Positions 42,917 to 51,161 are shown, counted from the stretch's first letter. The stretch: DNA of 64,000 bases from Actinophytocola sp963729115 (GCA_963729115.1 CAVSMR010000018.1:1-64000), one strand, 5' to 3'. The notes: generated by a model not told the origin, from the sequence alone. A program made the numbers and translations.

Positions 42917-42943
42917 CACGAAGGGGGGCCGCGCGGATCGACA
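42917..42943 (-). promoter_or_regulatory. Candidate ECF42-type promoter
   Basis: On the minus strand TGTCGA (42943-42938) and CGTG (42920-42917) are 17 bases apart. ECF42 promoters of Streptomyces are reported with TGTCGA at -35 and CGA/TC at -10; the -10 here matches three of four bases. The start site would be near 42908, 31 bases before the DHFR-like ATG. Confidence 0.5.
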
Positions 42944-42975
42944 CCGGGGCCGGCTGAGTCTTCGGGTCTTTGGGT

Positions 42976-43014
42976 GTGGTGCCCTTCCCGGGAGCGGACC
43001 GGGAAGGACACCAC
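42976..43014. terminator. Long imperfect hairpin, possible terminator
   Basis: 16-base arms (GTGGTGCCCTTCCCGG, 42976-42991; and its complement with one mismatch, 42999-43014) enclose a 7-base loop. It lies in the 356-base space between the RsdA-like stop and the DHFR-like gene, so it could end minus-strand transcription from the sigma-D region. No T-run follows. A smaller CGCCCGGGCG palindrome lies near 43134; otherwise the space holds no gene. Confidence 0.45.
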
Positions 43015-43233
43015 GTCTCCTCGAGCCCAGGCCCACCTGGGGCTGGGGGCCAGCCTCTACGGGCTCGATGAGCGGCACCGGCGCGGGGGACGTCGCCGGT
43101 ACCGGTCTCGGTGCGCGAACGTGAATCGGGAGACGCCCGGGCGTGCAACGCCCGGCGGGCGAAACTCTTCCGATTGCCGACGAGTGGGGGAGGTGACTAG
43201 GCCGGTCGGACTACAGGTGCGGGCGAGTCCCCG

Positions 43234-44052
43234 TCACCTCGGCCGGTTCGGCTCGAACGGCCGGTCCTGCTCGCCGCCTGGTTCGCCGCCGTCGACACCG
43301 TCGTGGTGGCGGTCGTGGTGGTCGTGGTCGTTGTTCCGGTTCGGGTCGCCACCGGGTTCGTCGTGGTGGTCGTCGGCGCCGGGTTGGGGACCGGGGTGCG
43401 GGCCGCCGTCCCGCGGGCCGGGCTCGCCGCCGGTCGGGCCGGGCGGATCGCCCGGGCCGGGCGGTGGCGGTGCCACGCCGAGGCTCTCGGTCGGCTTGGC
43501 GCCGGCTGGCCCGGCCGTCGTCCGCGTGCCGGTTCGCAGCTCGTCGCGGAGCTTGGCGATCGCGGCGCGGAGCCGCTGGGCGTCGGCGGGCTCGTCGACC
43601 TGGGCGGCCAGCCTGCTCGCGGTGGTGAGCAGCCGGGCGGCGTCGGCGGGGTGGCCCTGCGCGGCGGCGGTGCGCGCGGCGGCGAGGGCGTGGTCGGCCT
43701 CGTTGAGCGCCATGCGGGACTCGGCGAGGTTGCCGTAGACGAACCGAGTGACCGGCCACAGTGGACTATCCGGCTTCGCGTACGCGGCGCCGGCCATCAC
43801 GCCCCCGCTGAGCACGGCGACCGACGCGGCGATCCCGAGCGAGGCGCGCGACATCCGGCGCTTCGGCCGGACCGCCGGGGCGGTGACGGCGGCGAGCAGC
43901 ACGGGGTCGGGCGGGCCGGCGGCCGGCAGGTCCTGCCGCCACGCGGACAGCATGGCGTCCACGTCGTCGCGTGGCTCGATCCACTCGCCGCGGCCGAGCC
44001 GGTCGAGGAGCTGGTCGTCGTGGCGCTGGGTGCGCCGGTCCGGGTCCCTCAC
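43234..44052 (-). CDS. rsdA: Anti-sigma-D factor, RsdA-like, with His/Asp/Pro-rich tail
   Basis: 272 residues from GTG 44052, which overlaps the sigma stop by 4 bases. The N-terminal ~45 residues (DDQLLDRLGRGEWIEP, AMLSAWRQDL) match the RsdA sigma-binding region. One membrane helix follows (SLGIAASVAVLSGGVMAGAAYA), then a helical stalk (ALNEADHALAAARTAAAQG), and a C-terminal ~90-residue tail of Pro, Gly, Asp and His (DHDHHDRHHDG) that might bind metal or the wall. RsdA proteins release SigD after regulated proteolysis. Confidence 0.82.
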   Translation of the reverse strand: MRDPDRRTQRHDDQLLDRLGRGEWIEPRDDVDAMLSAWRQDLPAAGPPDPVLLAAVTAPAVRPKRRMSRASLGIAASVAVLSGGVMAGAAYAKPDSPLWPVTRFVYGNLAESRMALNEADHALAAARTAAAQGHPADAARLLTTASRLAAQVDEPADAQRLRAAIAKLRDELRTGTRTTAGPAGAKPTESLGVAPPPPGPGDPPGPTGGEPGPRDGGPHPGPQPGADDHHDEPGGDPNRNNDHDHHDRHHDGVDGGEPGGEQDRPFEPNRPR

Positions 44053-44615
44053 GCGACCACCTCGTCGGCGACGTGCACGCGAGCCCACGACCGCAGGCGG
44101 GCCATCGCGCGCGACTGCGCCATGCGGACCGCGGCGGGGCTCTTGCCGATGACCGCGCCGACCTCCTCGGCGGAGAGCCCGGCGGCCACCCGCAGCACGA
44201 TGATCTCGCGCTGGGACGTGGTGAGGTCGTCGAGCAGCGGGAGCAGCCGGCGGGACAGGTCGGCGATGATGGCCCGGTCCTCGGGGTCGCGGCCGCCGTC
44301 GACCGGCTCGGGCACGGTCTCGATGGGGCGGGTCGGCGAGGCGGTCCGGTGCGCGTCGGCGACCTTGAAGGCGGCGATGCGGTAGACGAACGCGGTGAAC
44401 GGCAAGCCGCGTTCCTCGTAGCGGGGGAGTGCCTCGAACACCGCGAGGCACACTTCCTGCGCCACGTCGTCGGGTGCCTGGTCCCCGCGGCCCAAGGTGC
44501 CCAGATGTGCCCAGCAGTACCGGAGCACGCCGGGCCGGATCATCGCCAGCAGCTCGGCGGCCGCCGTGGGGTCACCCCGCCTGGCGCGCCGCGCGAGCTC
44601 GTTGTCGCGCGTCAC
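44049..44615 (-). CDS. sigD: SigD-type ECF sigma factor
   Basis: 188 residues. LPFTAFVYRIAAFKVADAHRT in region 2 and LRVAAGLSAEEVGAVIGKSP in region 4 match mycobacterial SigD closely. It is encoded just before and overlapping its anti-sigma gene. Its regulon elsewhere includes starvation and chromosome-associated genes; here this is inference. Confidence 0.87.
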   Translation of the reverse strand: MTRDNELARRARRGDPTAAAELLAMIRPGVLRYCWAHLGTLGRGDQAPDDVAQEVCLAVFEALPRYEERGLPFTAFVYRIAAFKVADAHRTASPTRPIETVPEPVDGGRDPEDRAIIADLSRRLLPLLDDLTTSQREIIVLRVAAGLSAEEVGAVIGKSPAAVRMAQSRAMARLRSWARVHVADEVVA

Positions 44616-44665
44616 CGCCGCAGCCTAACCATGATCAACGTTTGGTGGGTAACAGCGGCGCACCG

Positions 44666-45253
44666 TCATCGCGAGCCCCACAGTCCGGCCACGGCGCGGG
44701 CGCGCGGGGTGTGCAGCCGGACCTCGATCCGCCCGGAGCGGTCCGGGTGCGCCGCGCCCGCGTCGATCGACACGACGAGCACGTCCGGCGGTTCGGCGGT
44801 CACGGTGACCGCGGTGCGCAGCGGATGGTCGAAGGGCACGTCGACCCGCTTCGCGCCGCCCGCCCAGACGATCAGCCGGCGCCCGGTCACCGCGACGATG
44901 CCGGAGACGGCGACGGTTCGCCGCCGGTGGCGGACGCCGGGTTCGGTGTAGTTGCGGTAGCGGAGCTCGCCGGGGAGGTCGGCGGCGAGCACGAGCGTGC
45001 CCTCGGTGGCGAGTGCGTGCTGGAGCTCGTCGGGCAGCGCGGGCGGTTGCAGGAACCGCGGGTGCGGTTGGGGCAGGTCGTCGAAGAGGGGGCGCAGGGC
45101 GCTGATCGTGGTCGCCTCGGCCGCCCGGCCCGCCCGCTCGCCGTACTCGTCGGCGTCGAGCCGGCCGGCGGCGAGGTGGTCGCCGAGCGCGGCGAGGGCG
45201 CTCTCGCGTTCCGCGATGCCGACGCGCAGCTCGTCCCCGTACACGCTGCTCAC
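44666..45253 (-). CDS. DUF1707 domain protein
   Basis: 195 residues. The first ~55 residues (LRVGIAERESALAALGDHLA, LDADEYGERAGRAAEATT) are a DUF1707 (SHOCT-like) domain; the remainder is a beta-rich region (VLAADLPGELRYRNYTEPGVR) without membrane segments. DUF1707 proteins are common in actinobacteria; no function is established. GTG 45253 (VSSVYGDEL) fits the usual length. It lies 50 bases before the SigD start in the same direction. Confidence 0.78.
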   Translation of the reverse strand: MSSVYGDELRVGIAERESALAALGDHLAAGRLDADEYGERAGRAAEATTISALRPLFDDLPQPHPRFLQPPALPDELQHALATEGTLVLAADLPGELRYRNYTEPGVRHRRRTVAVSGIVAVTGRRLIVWAGGAKRVDVPFDHPLRTAVTVTAEPPDVLVVSIDAGAAHPDRSGRIEVRLHTPRARAVAGLWGSR

Positions 45254-45284
45254 GATACGGGCGGAGGTGTCATGGTGGCGGCGC

Positions 45285-46427
45285 CTAGCTGATCTCGAGG
45301 GCCGCGGCGACGAGGTCGACGGCGCTGCGGGACGGGTCGCGGGCGGCGCTGTTGTAGACCTGCTCGGTGGTGTCGGCGCTGGAGTGCCCGACGTCGGCCT
45401 GCACGTGGACGAGCTGTGCGCCGGCCTCGACCGCGGTGGTGACGTAGAAGTGGCGCAGTGCGTGCGGGTGCATCGTGCGCGCGAGGTCCGGGTCGCCGGT
45501 GCGCCGGGCGAGCCGCCGGAGGAGCTGCCAGACGGCCTGGCGGGTGTAGCGGTTGCCGGTGCGCGTGACGAGCAGCGGGGTGCGCTGCCCGCGCGCGTCG
45601 CGGTGCGCGGGCAGGGTGGTGGTCTCGGTCAGGCACGCGGCGAGCGCGCGGTCGGCGGCGGCGTGCAGGTAGACGACGCGGGTCTTGCCGCCCTTGCCCT
45701 CGACGCGCAGCGCCCGGCGGCCGCGGGTGACGTGCAGGTCCGCGCGGTCGAGTCCGCACAGCTCGCTGACCCGCAGGCCGAGCGTGAACAGGGCGACGAC
45801 GGCCGTCGCGCGGGCGGTGTCGGCCGGGCCGGCGCCCTGGCGGGGCGCCGCCGCGGCGGCGTAGAGCGCGCGGACCTGCGCGGTGGTGAGGACGATCGTG
45901 GCGCTGGTGGTGCCGGCCGGCTTGACGAGCCCGAGCCGGCGGCGGTCGAGGGCGGCCGGGTTGCCGGCGGCGAGCCCGGTGTCGGCGAGGTGGGCGTAGA
46001 GCGCCTTGACCGTCGCGAGCATCCGGTCGCGGGTGGCGACGGCCGCGCCGGCCTCGTCGAGTCGCCGGAGCCAGACCTTGATGTCGGCCGAGGTGGCGGT
46101 GCGCGGGTCGGTGCCGTGGGTGGCGCACCACCGGAACCAGTGCAGCCCGCGGAGCCGTCCGCGCGGCGCGGGGGGCGGGCCGCTCTTCGCGGGGCCGGGT
46201 TCGAGCGCGGCGGCGTAGCGGGCGACCGCGGTGCGCCAGCCCTCGTGCGGGGTCGCGAGCCAGTCGCGGAGGTCGGCCCGGCTCGTGGGCAGGCCCAGCC
46301 CCTCGGCGTAGGTGCGGCGGGTCGCGAGGTTGCCGTAGCCACCCAGCCAGTCCGCGATCGCGGTCAGCAGCCCGGCGGGCTCGCCCACGCCCGGCCAGGG
46401 CTCCGTGGCGGGTGTCGTCGTCGCCAT
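45285..46427 (-). CDS. Tyrosine recombinase/integrase
   Basis: 380 residues from ATG 46427, which has AGGTGA upstream; an earlier ATG at 46478 would cross the shared regulatory region. An N-terminal core-binding (SAM-like) domain covers ~20-150. The catalytic residues are visible: Arg in LGLRVSELCGLD, Lys in EGKGGKTRVV, HxxR in MHPHALRHFYVT, His in VGHSSADTT and Tyr in TTEQVYN. No tRNA or att site was found beside it. It is divergent from a Cys-rich coiled-coil gene, 119 bases away. Confidence 0.9.
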   Translation of the reverse strand: MATTTPATEPWPGVGEPAGLLTAIADWLGGYGNLATRRTYAEGLGLPTSRADLRDWLATPHEGWRTAVARYAAALEPGPAKSGPPPAPRGRLRGLHWFRWCATHGTDPRTATSADIKVWLRRLDEAGAAVATRDRMLATVKALYAHLADTGLAAGNPAALDRRRLGLVKPAGTTSATIVLTTAQVRALYAAAAAPRQGAGPADTARATAVVALFTLGLRVSELCGLDRADLHVTRGRRALRVEGKGGKTRVVYLHAAADRALAACLTETTTLPAHRDARGQRTPLLVTRTGNRYTRQAVWQLLRRLARRTGDPDLARTMHPHALRHFYVTTAVEAGAQLVHVQADVGHSSADTTEQVYNSAARDPSRSAVDLVAAALEIS

Positions 46428-46546
46428 CTCGGTCACCTGAGAAGCATAGCTACAAAAGCTCACTTCTGTAGCTGACATTGGTTATGGATATCAAATCCCT
46501 AACATTGAGTTGGCAGTAACAGAACTCACTACTAGAGTCCTGGATC
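46428..46546. promoter_or_regulatory. Shared AT-rich region with two inverted repeats
   Basis: The space between the divergent recombinase and coiled-coil genes is much richer in A and T than its surroundings. AGCTACA (46448-46454) pairs with TGTAGCT (46467-46473), and TGAGTT (46506-46511) with AACTCA (46523-46528). ACATTG is also repeated directly (at about 46475 and 46502). The repeats could be operators or recombinase arm sites. Confidence 0.55.
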
Positions 46547-47668
46547 ATGAACGATGCGGTAGAAGCGGACATTTCGGGCCTGTGTGGGTTCAGCCGTTGC
46601 CGGGCGCCCCTGCCCGGGCCGGGGCCGAAGGGTGGCCGGCCGTTCGCCTACTGCCCGGAGCGCGCGTGGCCGGGCGGCAAGACGTGCAAGCAGCTGGCCG
46701 GCGCGCAGGAAGCGCTGGCCGAGGCGCTCGGGGATGCCGGCAGCGCCGAGCTGTTGTCCGCGACGGCCACGTTCACCGCGACCGCCGAGCGCGTGGCGGG
46801 CCCGCTCTCGTCGCTGCTGGAGGCCGCGGAGGCGCTGCGCGGCTCGCTGGCCCGGGAGGCCGAGGCGGCGATCACCCGCGCCGAGCGGGCCGAGGCCGCG
46901 GCGGCGACCGAGCGCGGCCTGCGGGAGACGGCCGAGGCGGTCGTGGCGGAGGCCCGGGAGACCGCGGCGGCGTCGGTTCGCGAGGCCAAGGCGGCGGCGG
47001 ACGCGGCCGTGCGCGAGGCCCAGTCGACCGCCGCGGCGGAGGTCCAGCTGGCCCAGGTCGCCGCGGCGGCGGACGTGCAGCTCGTTCGCTCCGAGGCGGA
47101 GGCCGAGATCCAGCGGGCGCGGGAGGCGGCGGACGCGGAGGCCGAGGAGGCGCGCGCGACCGCGGCGGCGGAGGTCCGGCGGGTACGCGACGAGACGGAC
47201 CTGAAGCTGCTGGCGGCCGGCGACGCCGTCGAAGCGGCCGAGTCGGAGACCGAGCGCCACCGCCTGGACCGGGACCGCGCCCAGGCGCAGGCCCGCGCCG
47301 ACCGCGACGCGGCCACCCGGTCGGACCTGGCCAAGGCGCGCGCCGAGGGCACGGCCGCCACCGAACACGACCGCGCCGAGGCCGCCGTGCAGGCGCTGGC
47401 GGCGGTGACCGCCGAACGCGACAAGGCGCACGCGGCGCAGACCCACCTACGCGACGAGCTGGCGCAGGCGCGAGCGGTCACCGCCGACCACGCCGCGCAC
47501 CTGGCGAAGACGGCCGCCGACTTGACCGCGGCAACCCACCGCGCCGACACGCACGAACGCCGCCTAACCGCCCTCCGCGACGTACTCCTGGACAACAGAG
47601 AGGGCGACGTCCGCACCCGGCTGCTGGCAGTGCTGCTGGACCGGACCCCGGCCGCCGAGCGCCCTTGA
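46547..47668 (+). CDS. Cys-rich N-terminus plus long coiled-coil protein
   Basis: 373 residues. Cysteines at 13, 18, 36 and 47 (CGFSRC, YCPERAWPGGKTC) could bind zinc. From about residue 55 to 340 it is almost entirely Ala/Glu/Arg heptads, i.e. a long coiled coil, loosely like KfrA plasmid proteins. A basic C-terminus (ALRDVLLDNREGDVRTRLLAVLLDR) follows. The gene is divergent from a tyrosine recombinase and shares its control region; a role in DNA binding or partition is a guess. The segment coded at 47453-47570 is duplicated in degraded form right after the stop. Confidence 0.7.
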   Translation: MNDAVEADISGLCGFSRCRAPLPGPGPKGGRPFAYCPERAWPGGKTCKQLAGAQEALAEALGDAGSAELLSATATFTATAERVAGPLSSLLEAAEALRGSLAREAEAAITRAERAEAAAATERGLRETAEAVVAEARETAAASVREAKAAADAAVREAQSTAAAEVQLAQVAAAADVQLVRSEAEAEIQRAREAADAEAEEARATAAAEVRRVRDETDLKLLAAGDAVEAAESETERHRLDRDRAQAQARADRDAATRSDLAKARAEGTAATEHDRAEAAVQALAAVTAERDKAHAAQTHLRDELAQARAVTADHAAHLAKTAADLTAATHRADTHERRLTALRDVLLDNREGDVRTRLLAVLLDRTPAAERP

Positions 47669-47777
47669 CGAGCTGACGCAGACGCGACCGGCCACCGCCG
47701 ACCGTGCCGCGCTCCTGGCGAATGCGGCCGTCGGCATGACCGCGGCACCCCCACCGGGCGGACACGCACGAGCGCCC
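47667..47777 (+). repeat. Decayed tandem copy of the coiled-coil gene's 3' part
   Basis: The bases from 47667 resemble 47453-47570 of the coiled-coil gene: the copy would read DELTQTRPATADRAALLANA where the gene has DELAQARAVTADHAAHLAKT, and GACACGCACGA ends both. The copy overlaps the gene's stop and is 7 bases shorter. A second weak fragment (GGTCACCGCCGACCA) recurs near 47840. The space to 47873 has no other gene. Confidence 0.75.
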
Positions 47778-47873
47778 GGTGCCCTGCTGGCCGTGGACCC
47801 TCGCCGCGAAGCGTCTGTAGCGGACCAGGGGGGCTGCGGCCGGTCACCGCCGACCAGGCGGCCCCGAGCGTCC

Positions 47874-48965
47874 TTAGTGGACCAGGCGGAGGCGTGGGCG
47901 GGGGTCGGCGATGGCGGCCAGGGCGCGGAGGCGGGGGAGTCCGATGTGGAGTGACTCCGCCAGGCGGGGCAGGGGCAGGCCGTGGTCGGCGGCCAGCTCG
48001 ACGGCGCGGCGCAGCAGGGCCGGCTGCTCGCCCGGGTAGTCGCCGCGCACGGGCTCGTGGGTGCGCCAGCCCAGCGCGGTCAGGGTCGCCATCGTGCGGC
48101 GTACGGTCGACTCGGCGTACACGCCCAGGTCCTTGCCGCGGTACACCAGGGCCGCGACCGAGACGCCGTAGCCGTCGGCCAGCTCCTTCAACGCCGGGAC
48201 GGACACCGGGGTCGGCAGCAGGGGCCGGATCTCCGCGGCCGGCATCAGGAACTCCGCCGCGAAGGCGTTCGCCTGTCGCTCGTGGGCGGGTGAGCCGGGG
48301 GCCGGGTCGGGGTGCAGCAGCAGGTGGCCCAGCTCGTGCGCCACCGAGAACCGTCGGCGCATGGGGTTTCCCTTGTCCGACAAGGCAATGGTGGGGCGGC
48401 CGTGCAGCGCGGAGGAGAAGGCGTCGATCGTCGACGCGTCCACCGCCGGGATGCGGGTCACCACGATGCCGCGCGCCTCCAGGTTGCGCACCAGGTGCAC
48501 GACCGGGCCCGCGCCGAGGTCCCACGCCTTGCGCACCGTCTGCGCGGTCCGCGACACGTCGCCGTGCGGGATGCCCAGCGGCAGCCCGAGGTCCACCGGC
48601 GGCAGCTCGATCACCTGGTCCAGCGCGTCGGTGAGCTCCCACAGCAGCTCCACGTGCGCGAGCGCCTGCTGCCGCTGCACGGCCGTGGTCGCGCGCAGGG
48701 AACGGAAGTGCGCCTGCGTCGTGTCCAGCCGCAGCTGCGGCCGGCCCACGCCGAAGAACGCGACCGGCATGTCGAGCGCCGCCGCGCACCGGGCCAGCGT
48801 CTCGGCGCTCGGGCGGGACTGGCCCAGCTCGTACTGCGACACGGCCGCCGCCGTGCGGTCGATCAAGGCAGCCAGCTCGCGCTTGCGCAGGCCGGCCAGC
48901 TCCCGCGCCATCGTCAGCCGGGCGGGGGCGAACGCCCGCACGACGGCGATGGCACTCGAAGGCAC
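47874..48965 (-). CDS. XRE-type regulator fused to ImmA/IrrE metallopeptidase
   Basis: 363 residues from GTG 48965 (AGGGAG at 6 bases); ATG 48998 would add 11. An XRE HTH (LAGLRKRELAALIDRTAAAVS, QYELGQSRPS) is at ~20-75 and the ImmA/IrrE zinc protease motif RFSVAHELGHLLLHP at ~220, with FAAEFLMPA downstream. Such proteins cleave or sense repressors in mobile elements and stress responses. It follows the gene at 49050 on the same strand after 84 bases and may be co-transcribed. Confidence 0.88.
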   Translation of the reverse strand: MPSSAIAVVRAFAPARLTMARELAGLRKRELAALIDRTAAAVSQYELGQSRPSAETLARCAAALDMPVAFFGVGRPQLRLDTTQAHFRSLRATTAVQRQQALAHVELLWELTDALDQVIELPPVDLGLPLGIPHGDVSRTAQTVRKAWDLGAGPVVHLVRNLEARGIVVTRIPAVDASTIDAFSSALHGRPTIALSDKGNPMRRRFSVAHELGHLLLHPDPAPGSPAHERQANAFAAEFLMPAAEIRPLLPTPVSVPALKELADGYGVSVAALVYRGKDLGVYAESTVRRTMATLTALGWRTHEPVRGDYPGEQPALLRRAVELAADHGLPLPRLAESLHIGLPRLRALAAIADPRPRLRLVH

Positions 48966-49049
48966 GACGAACTCCCTGCACGAGCCGAACACGAACATGC
49001 GCCATCGTCGCCGAGCACGGAGCGTGGCGCGAACCGGGTGAGAAGGCGA

Positions 49050-49718
49050 TTACTCCGAGGCGGCCGGCGCCTCGATCCGTGGCCGCAGCGGCAACATCGG
49101 CTGCGGCAGGCCGAACGCGTCCGGCGCGAGCCGGCCCGCCGGGATGTCCGGGGCGAGGTCCGCGCCGAGCTCGCGGAGGTCGACGCACCACTGCCAGTCG
49201 ATGTGGTTGTCCTCCTGCAGGATGCCCTGGCCCGCCCACGCCCCGGTCAGGCCGACCGCCTCGGTGCCGTGCCACGGCAGGAACAGCAGCTCGCGGCTGG
49301 ACAGCAGCGCGTCGCGGCGGCTGAACAGGCCCGCCTCGTCGCCCGCACCGAACAGCTCTCGCCGCAGGTCGCTCGCGTCGCCGAGCGAACCGTGCGGCCC
49401 GGACGGCATCAGCAGGTGGTACATCCCGACCCGCGGCAGCTTGAGCAGCACCGCCTGGAACGCGGTGTCGACCTCGAGGCCGGCCAGCTCGCCGCTGAGC
49501 GAGCCGGCGGTCTCGCGGAGGAACTGGTAGCGGTCCGTGCCGAAGCTCGTGTTGTTCTCCCAGTTGCCGCGCGGTCCGCTGCGGCGCGTCGCCTGCACGC
49601 TCGCGGCCGTCTCGTGCGCGTCCTGCAGCCAGCGGGTGAACGTCGCGATGAAGTCGAGCACCGGCACCGGATGGAGCAGCGCGGTCAGGCGGTCCACGTG
49701 CTGGGGATCGTTCGCCAC
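49050..49718 (-). CDS. Protein of unknown function, partner of the XRE-ImmA gene
   Basis: 222 residues from GTG 49718 (GAGGAG at 7 bases). No signal peptide. Notable stretches are NWENNTSFGTDRYQFLRETAG, MYHLLMPSGPHGSL, ELLFLPWHGTEAVGLTGAW and DNHIDWQWCVDLRELG. I recognise no family. Its place just before a repressor-protease gene suggests a regulated accessory function. Confidence 0.6.
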   Translation of the reverse strand: MANDPQHVDRLTALLHPVPVLDFIATFTRWLQDAHETAASVQATRRSGPRGNWENNTSFGTDRYQFLRETAGSLSGELAGLEVDTAFQAVLLKLPRVGMYHLLMPSGPHGSLGDASDLRRELFGAGDEAGLFSRRDALLSSRELLFLPWHGTEAVGLTGAWAGQGILQEDNHIDWQWCVDLRELGADLAPDIPAGRLAPDAFGLPQPMLPLRPRIEAPAASE

Positions 49719-49840
49719 GTGCCACTCCTCTTGATCGCCGGGCCTGGCCGGTGCTCGTTCACTTGATTCTGGCACCGGATCCGGTCACGTCGTGGGAGGT
49801 GCGCGGCGCGTGTCGCCGTACGTGTCACGGCACAAATGCG

Positions 49841-49870
49841 GCGAGCCAGCCTCCGCAGAGGCTGGCTCGC
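49841..49870. terminator. Strong hairpin terminator
   Basis: GCGAGCCAGCCTC (49841-49853) and GAGGCTGGCTCGC (49858-49870) form a perfect 13-base stem with a CGCA loop. On the minus strand it lies 20 bases after the stop of the anti-sigma gene at 49891. Confidence 0.75.
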
Positions 49871-49890
49871 GCGGGATTCTCCGGTCGGGC

Positions 49891-50592
49891 CTAGACCGGG
49901 ACGGTCACCATCGTCTTGCCGTCCGTCGTGACCACCTCGACCGCCTTGACCGCCGACGGGTCGACCAGGGCCGTGCCGTCCAGCGGGGTGCCCTCCTCCT
50001 CGCCGAGGTGCGACACCCGCCAGCTGCCGGCCAGCACGGGCTCGCCGGTCTTCGGCACGACGCGCAGCTCGCAGTTCAGCCCCGCCTTGATGCCGCTGAC
50101 GTCCGCGTGCAGCGTGACCCAGCCCATCTTCGGGACCATGGTCACCGCCATCGTCGCGCCGGTGGCCGAGTCGGTCGCCTCGGCCTGCTTGGCGTTGGAC
50201 GGAACCGGCGCCGTCGGGCCGCCCGCCACGGGTTCCGGTGCGGTCTCGCGGCCGATGAGCACGCCGCCGCTGACGGCCACCGCGAGCGCGACGGCCGCGG
50301 CAACGGTGATCATCGCCGGGGCCAGGCGGCTGCGCCGCTCCGGCCCCTGCACCGCGCGAGCGCGGCGCAACGTCTTCTGCAGCAGCAGGTCGCCGCCCAC
50401 CGGCGGGCCGTCGAGGAACGCCTCGGGCGGCACCTCGTCGAGGGCCAGCCGCAGGCTGGTGAACTCCCGGACCTCGAGCTGGCAGTCGGGGCAGCCGGCC
50501 ACGTGGGCCTGTACCGCGTCCTGCTCCGCCGGGTCCAGCCCGCCGAGGGCGTATGCGGCCAGCAACGAGGGATCGTGCTCGACGGGGTTCAT
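49891..50592 (-). CDS. Membrane anti-sigma factor (RskA-like, zinc finger)
   Basis: 233 residues. Zinc-binding anti-sigma motif HVAGCPDCQLEVREF at ~30-45, one membrane helix (AMITVAAAVALAVAVSGGVLIG) near 95-115 and an outer beta domain of the RskA type (MGWVTLHADVSGIKAG, CELRVVPKTGEPVLAGSWRV). It holds the adjacent sigma factor at the membrane until proteolysis. The start overlaps the sigma stop by 4 bases. Confidence 0.87.
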   Translation of the reverse strand: MNPVEHDPSLLAAYALGGLDPAEQDAVQAHVAGCPDCQLEVREFTSLRLALDEVPPEAFLDGPPVGGDLLLQKTLRRARAVQGPERRSRLAPAMITVAAAVALAVAVSGGVLIGRETAPEPVAGGPTAPVPSNAKQAEATDSATGATMAVTMVPKMGWVTLHADVSGIKAGLNCELRVVPKTGEPVLAGSWRVSHLGEEEGTPLDGTALVDPSAVKAVEVVTTDGKTMVTVPV

Positions 50593-51161
50593 CGCGCACC
50601 TCCCTTGTTTCCCTTGGCCTTCGCGCCCAGCGTCGTGCGCAGGGCGCGAACCGCGTGATAGGTCCTCGATTTGACGGTACCCGGCGCGATCCGGAGCACC
50701 GCCGCTGTTTCGTTGACCGTGTGGCCCCGGTAGTACAGCTCGACGATGACCGCCCGGTGCTCGGGGGTCAGCTGCTCGATCGCACCCATCACGGTGATCG
50801 TGTCGACGACCTCGTCGGCGTGGTCACGCGCCGGGGTCGGGATGTCGACGGGCTGGTTGACCTCGGTCGGTCGCACGGCACGGGCTCGCGCCCGGTCGGT
50901 GATGATGTTGCGGGCCACCGTGAGCAGCCAGCCGCGGACCGAGCCGATGCCGTGCTCGAGATCCTCGGCGTGCTTCCAGGCGCGCAGGAGCGTTTCCTGG
51001 ACGACGTCCTCCGCCGCGGCCCGGTCGTTGGTCAGCCGGATCGCGTAGGCGAGCAGGCTGCGGCCGTGCTCCTCGTACAGCGTGCGTATCAGGTCCTCGC
51101 CGGGTACCTGCTGTGCACGCGCACGGCGCGCCTTCCTGCCGGGGGTCGCCACGCTTGCCAT
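50589..51161 (-). CDS. ECF sigma factor paired with RskA-like anti-sigma
   Basis: 190 residues from ATG 51161. Region 2: LIRTLYEEHGRSLLAYAIRL and RGWLLTVARNIITDRAR; region 4: LTPEHRAVIVELYYRGHTVNETA. It resembles the SigK/SigL group. The upstream space of 146 bases to the amidohydrolase stop has no other gene; I see no clear autoregulatory promoter. Confidence 0.87.
   Translation of the reverse strand: MASVATPGRKARRARAQQVPGEDLIRTLYEEHGRSLLAYAIRLTNDRAAAEDVVQETLLRAWKHAEDLEHGIGSVRGWLLTVARNIITDRARARAVRPTEVNQPVDIPTPARDHADEVVDTITVMGAIEQLTPEHRAVIVELYYRGHTVNETAAVLRIAPGTVKSRTYHAVRALRTTLGAKAKGNKGGAR

Noticed and set aside
45285..49718. Complete integrative element with att sites
   Set aside because: No tRNA, direct-repeat ends, excisionase or transfer genes could be seen; only the recombinase and ImmA-type genes hint at mobility.
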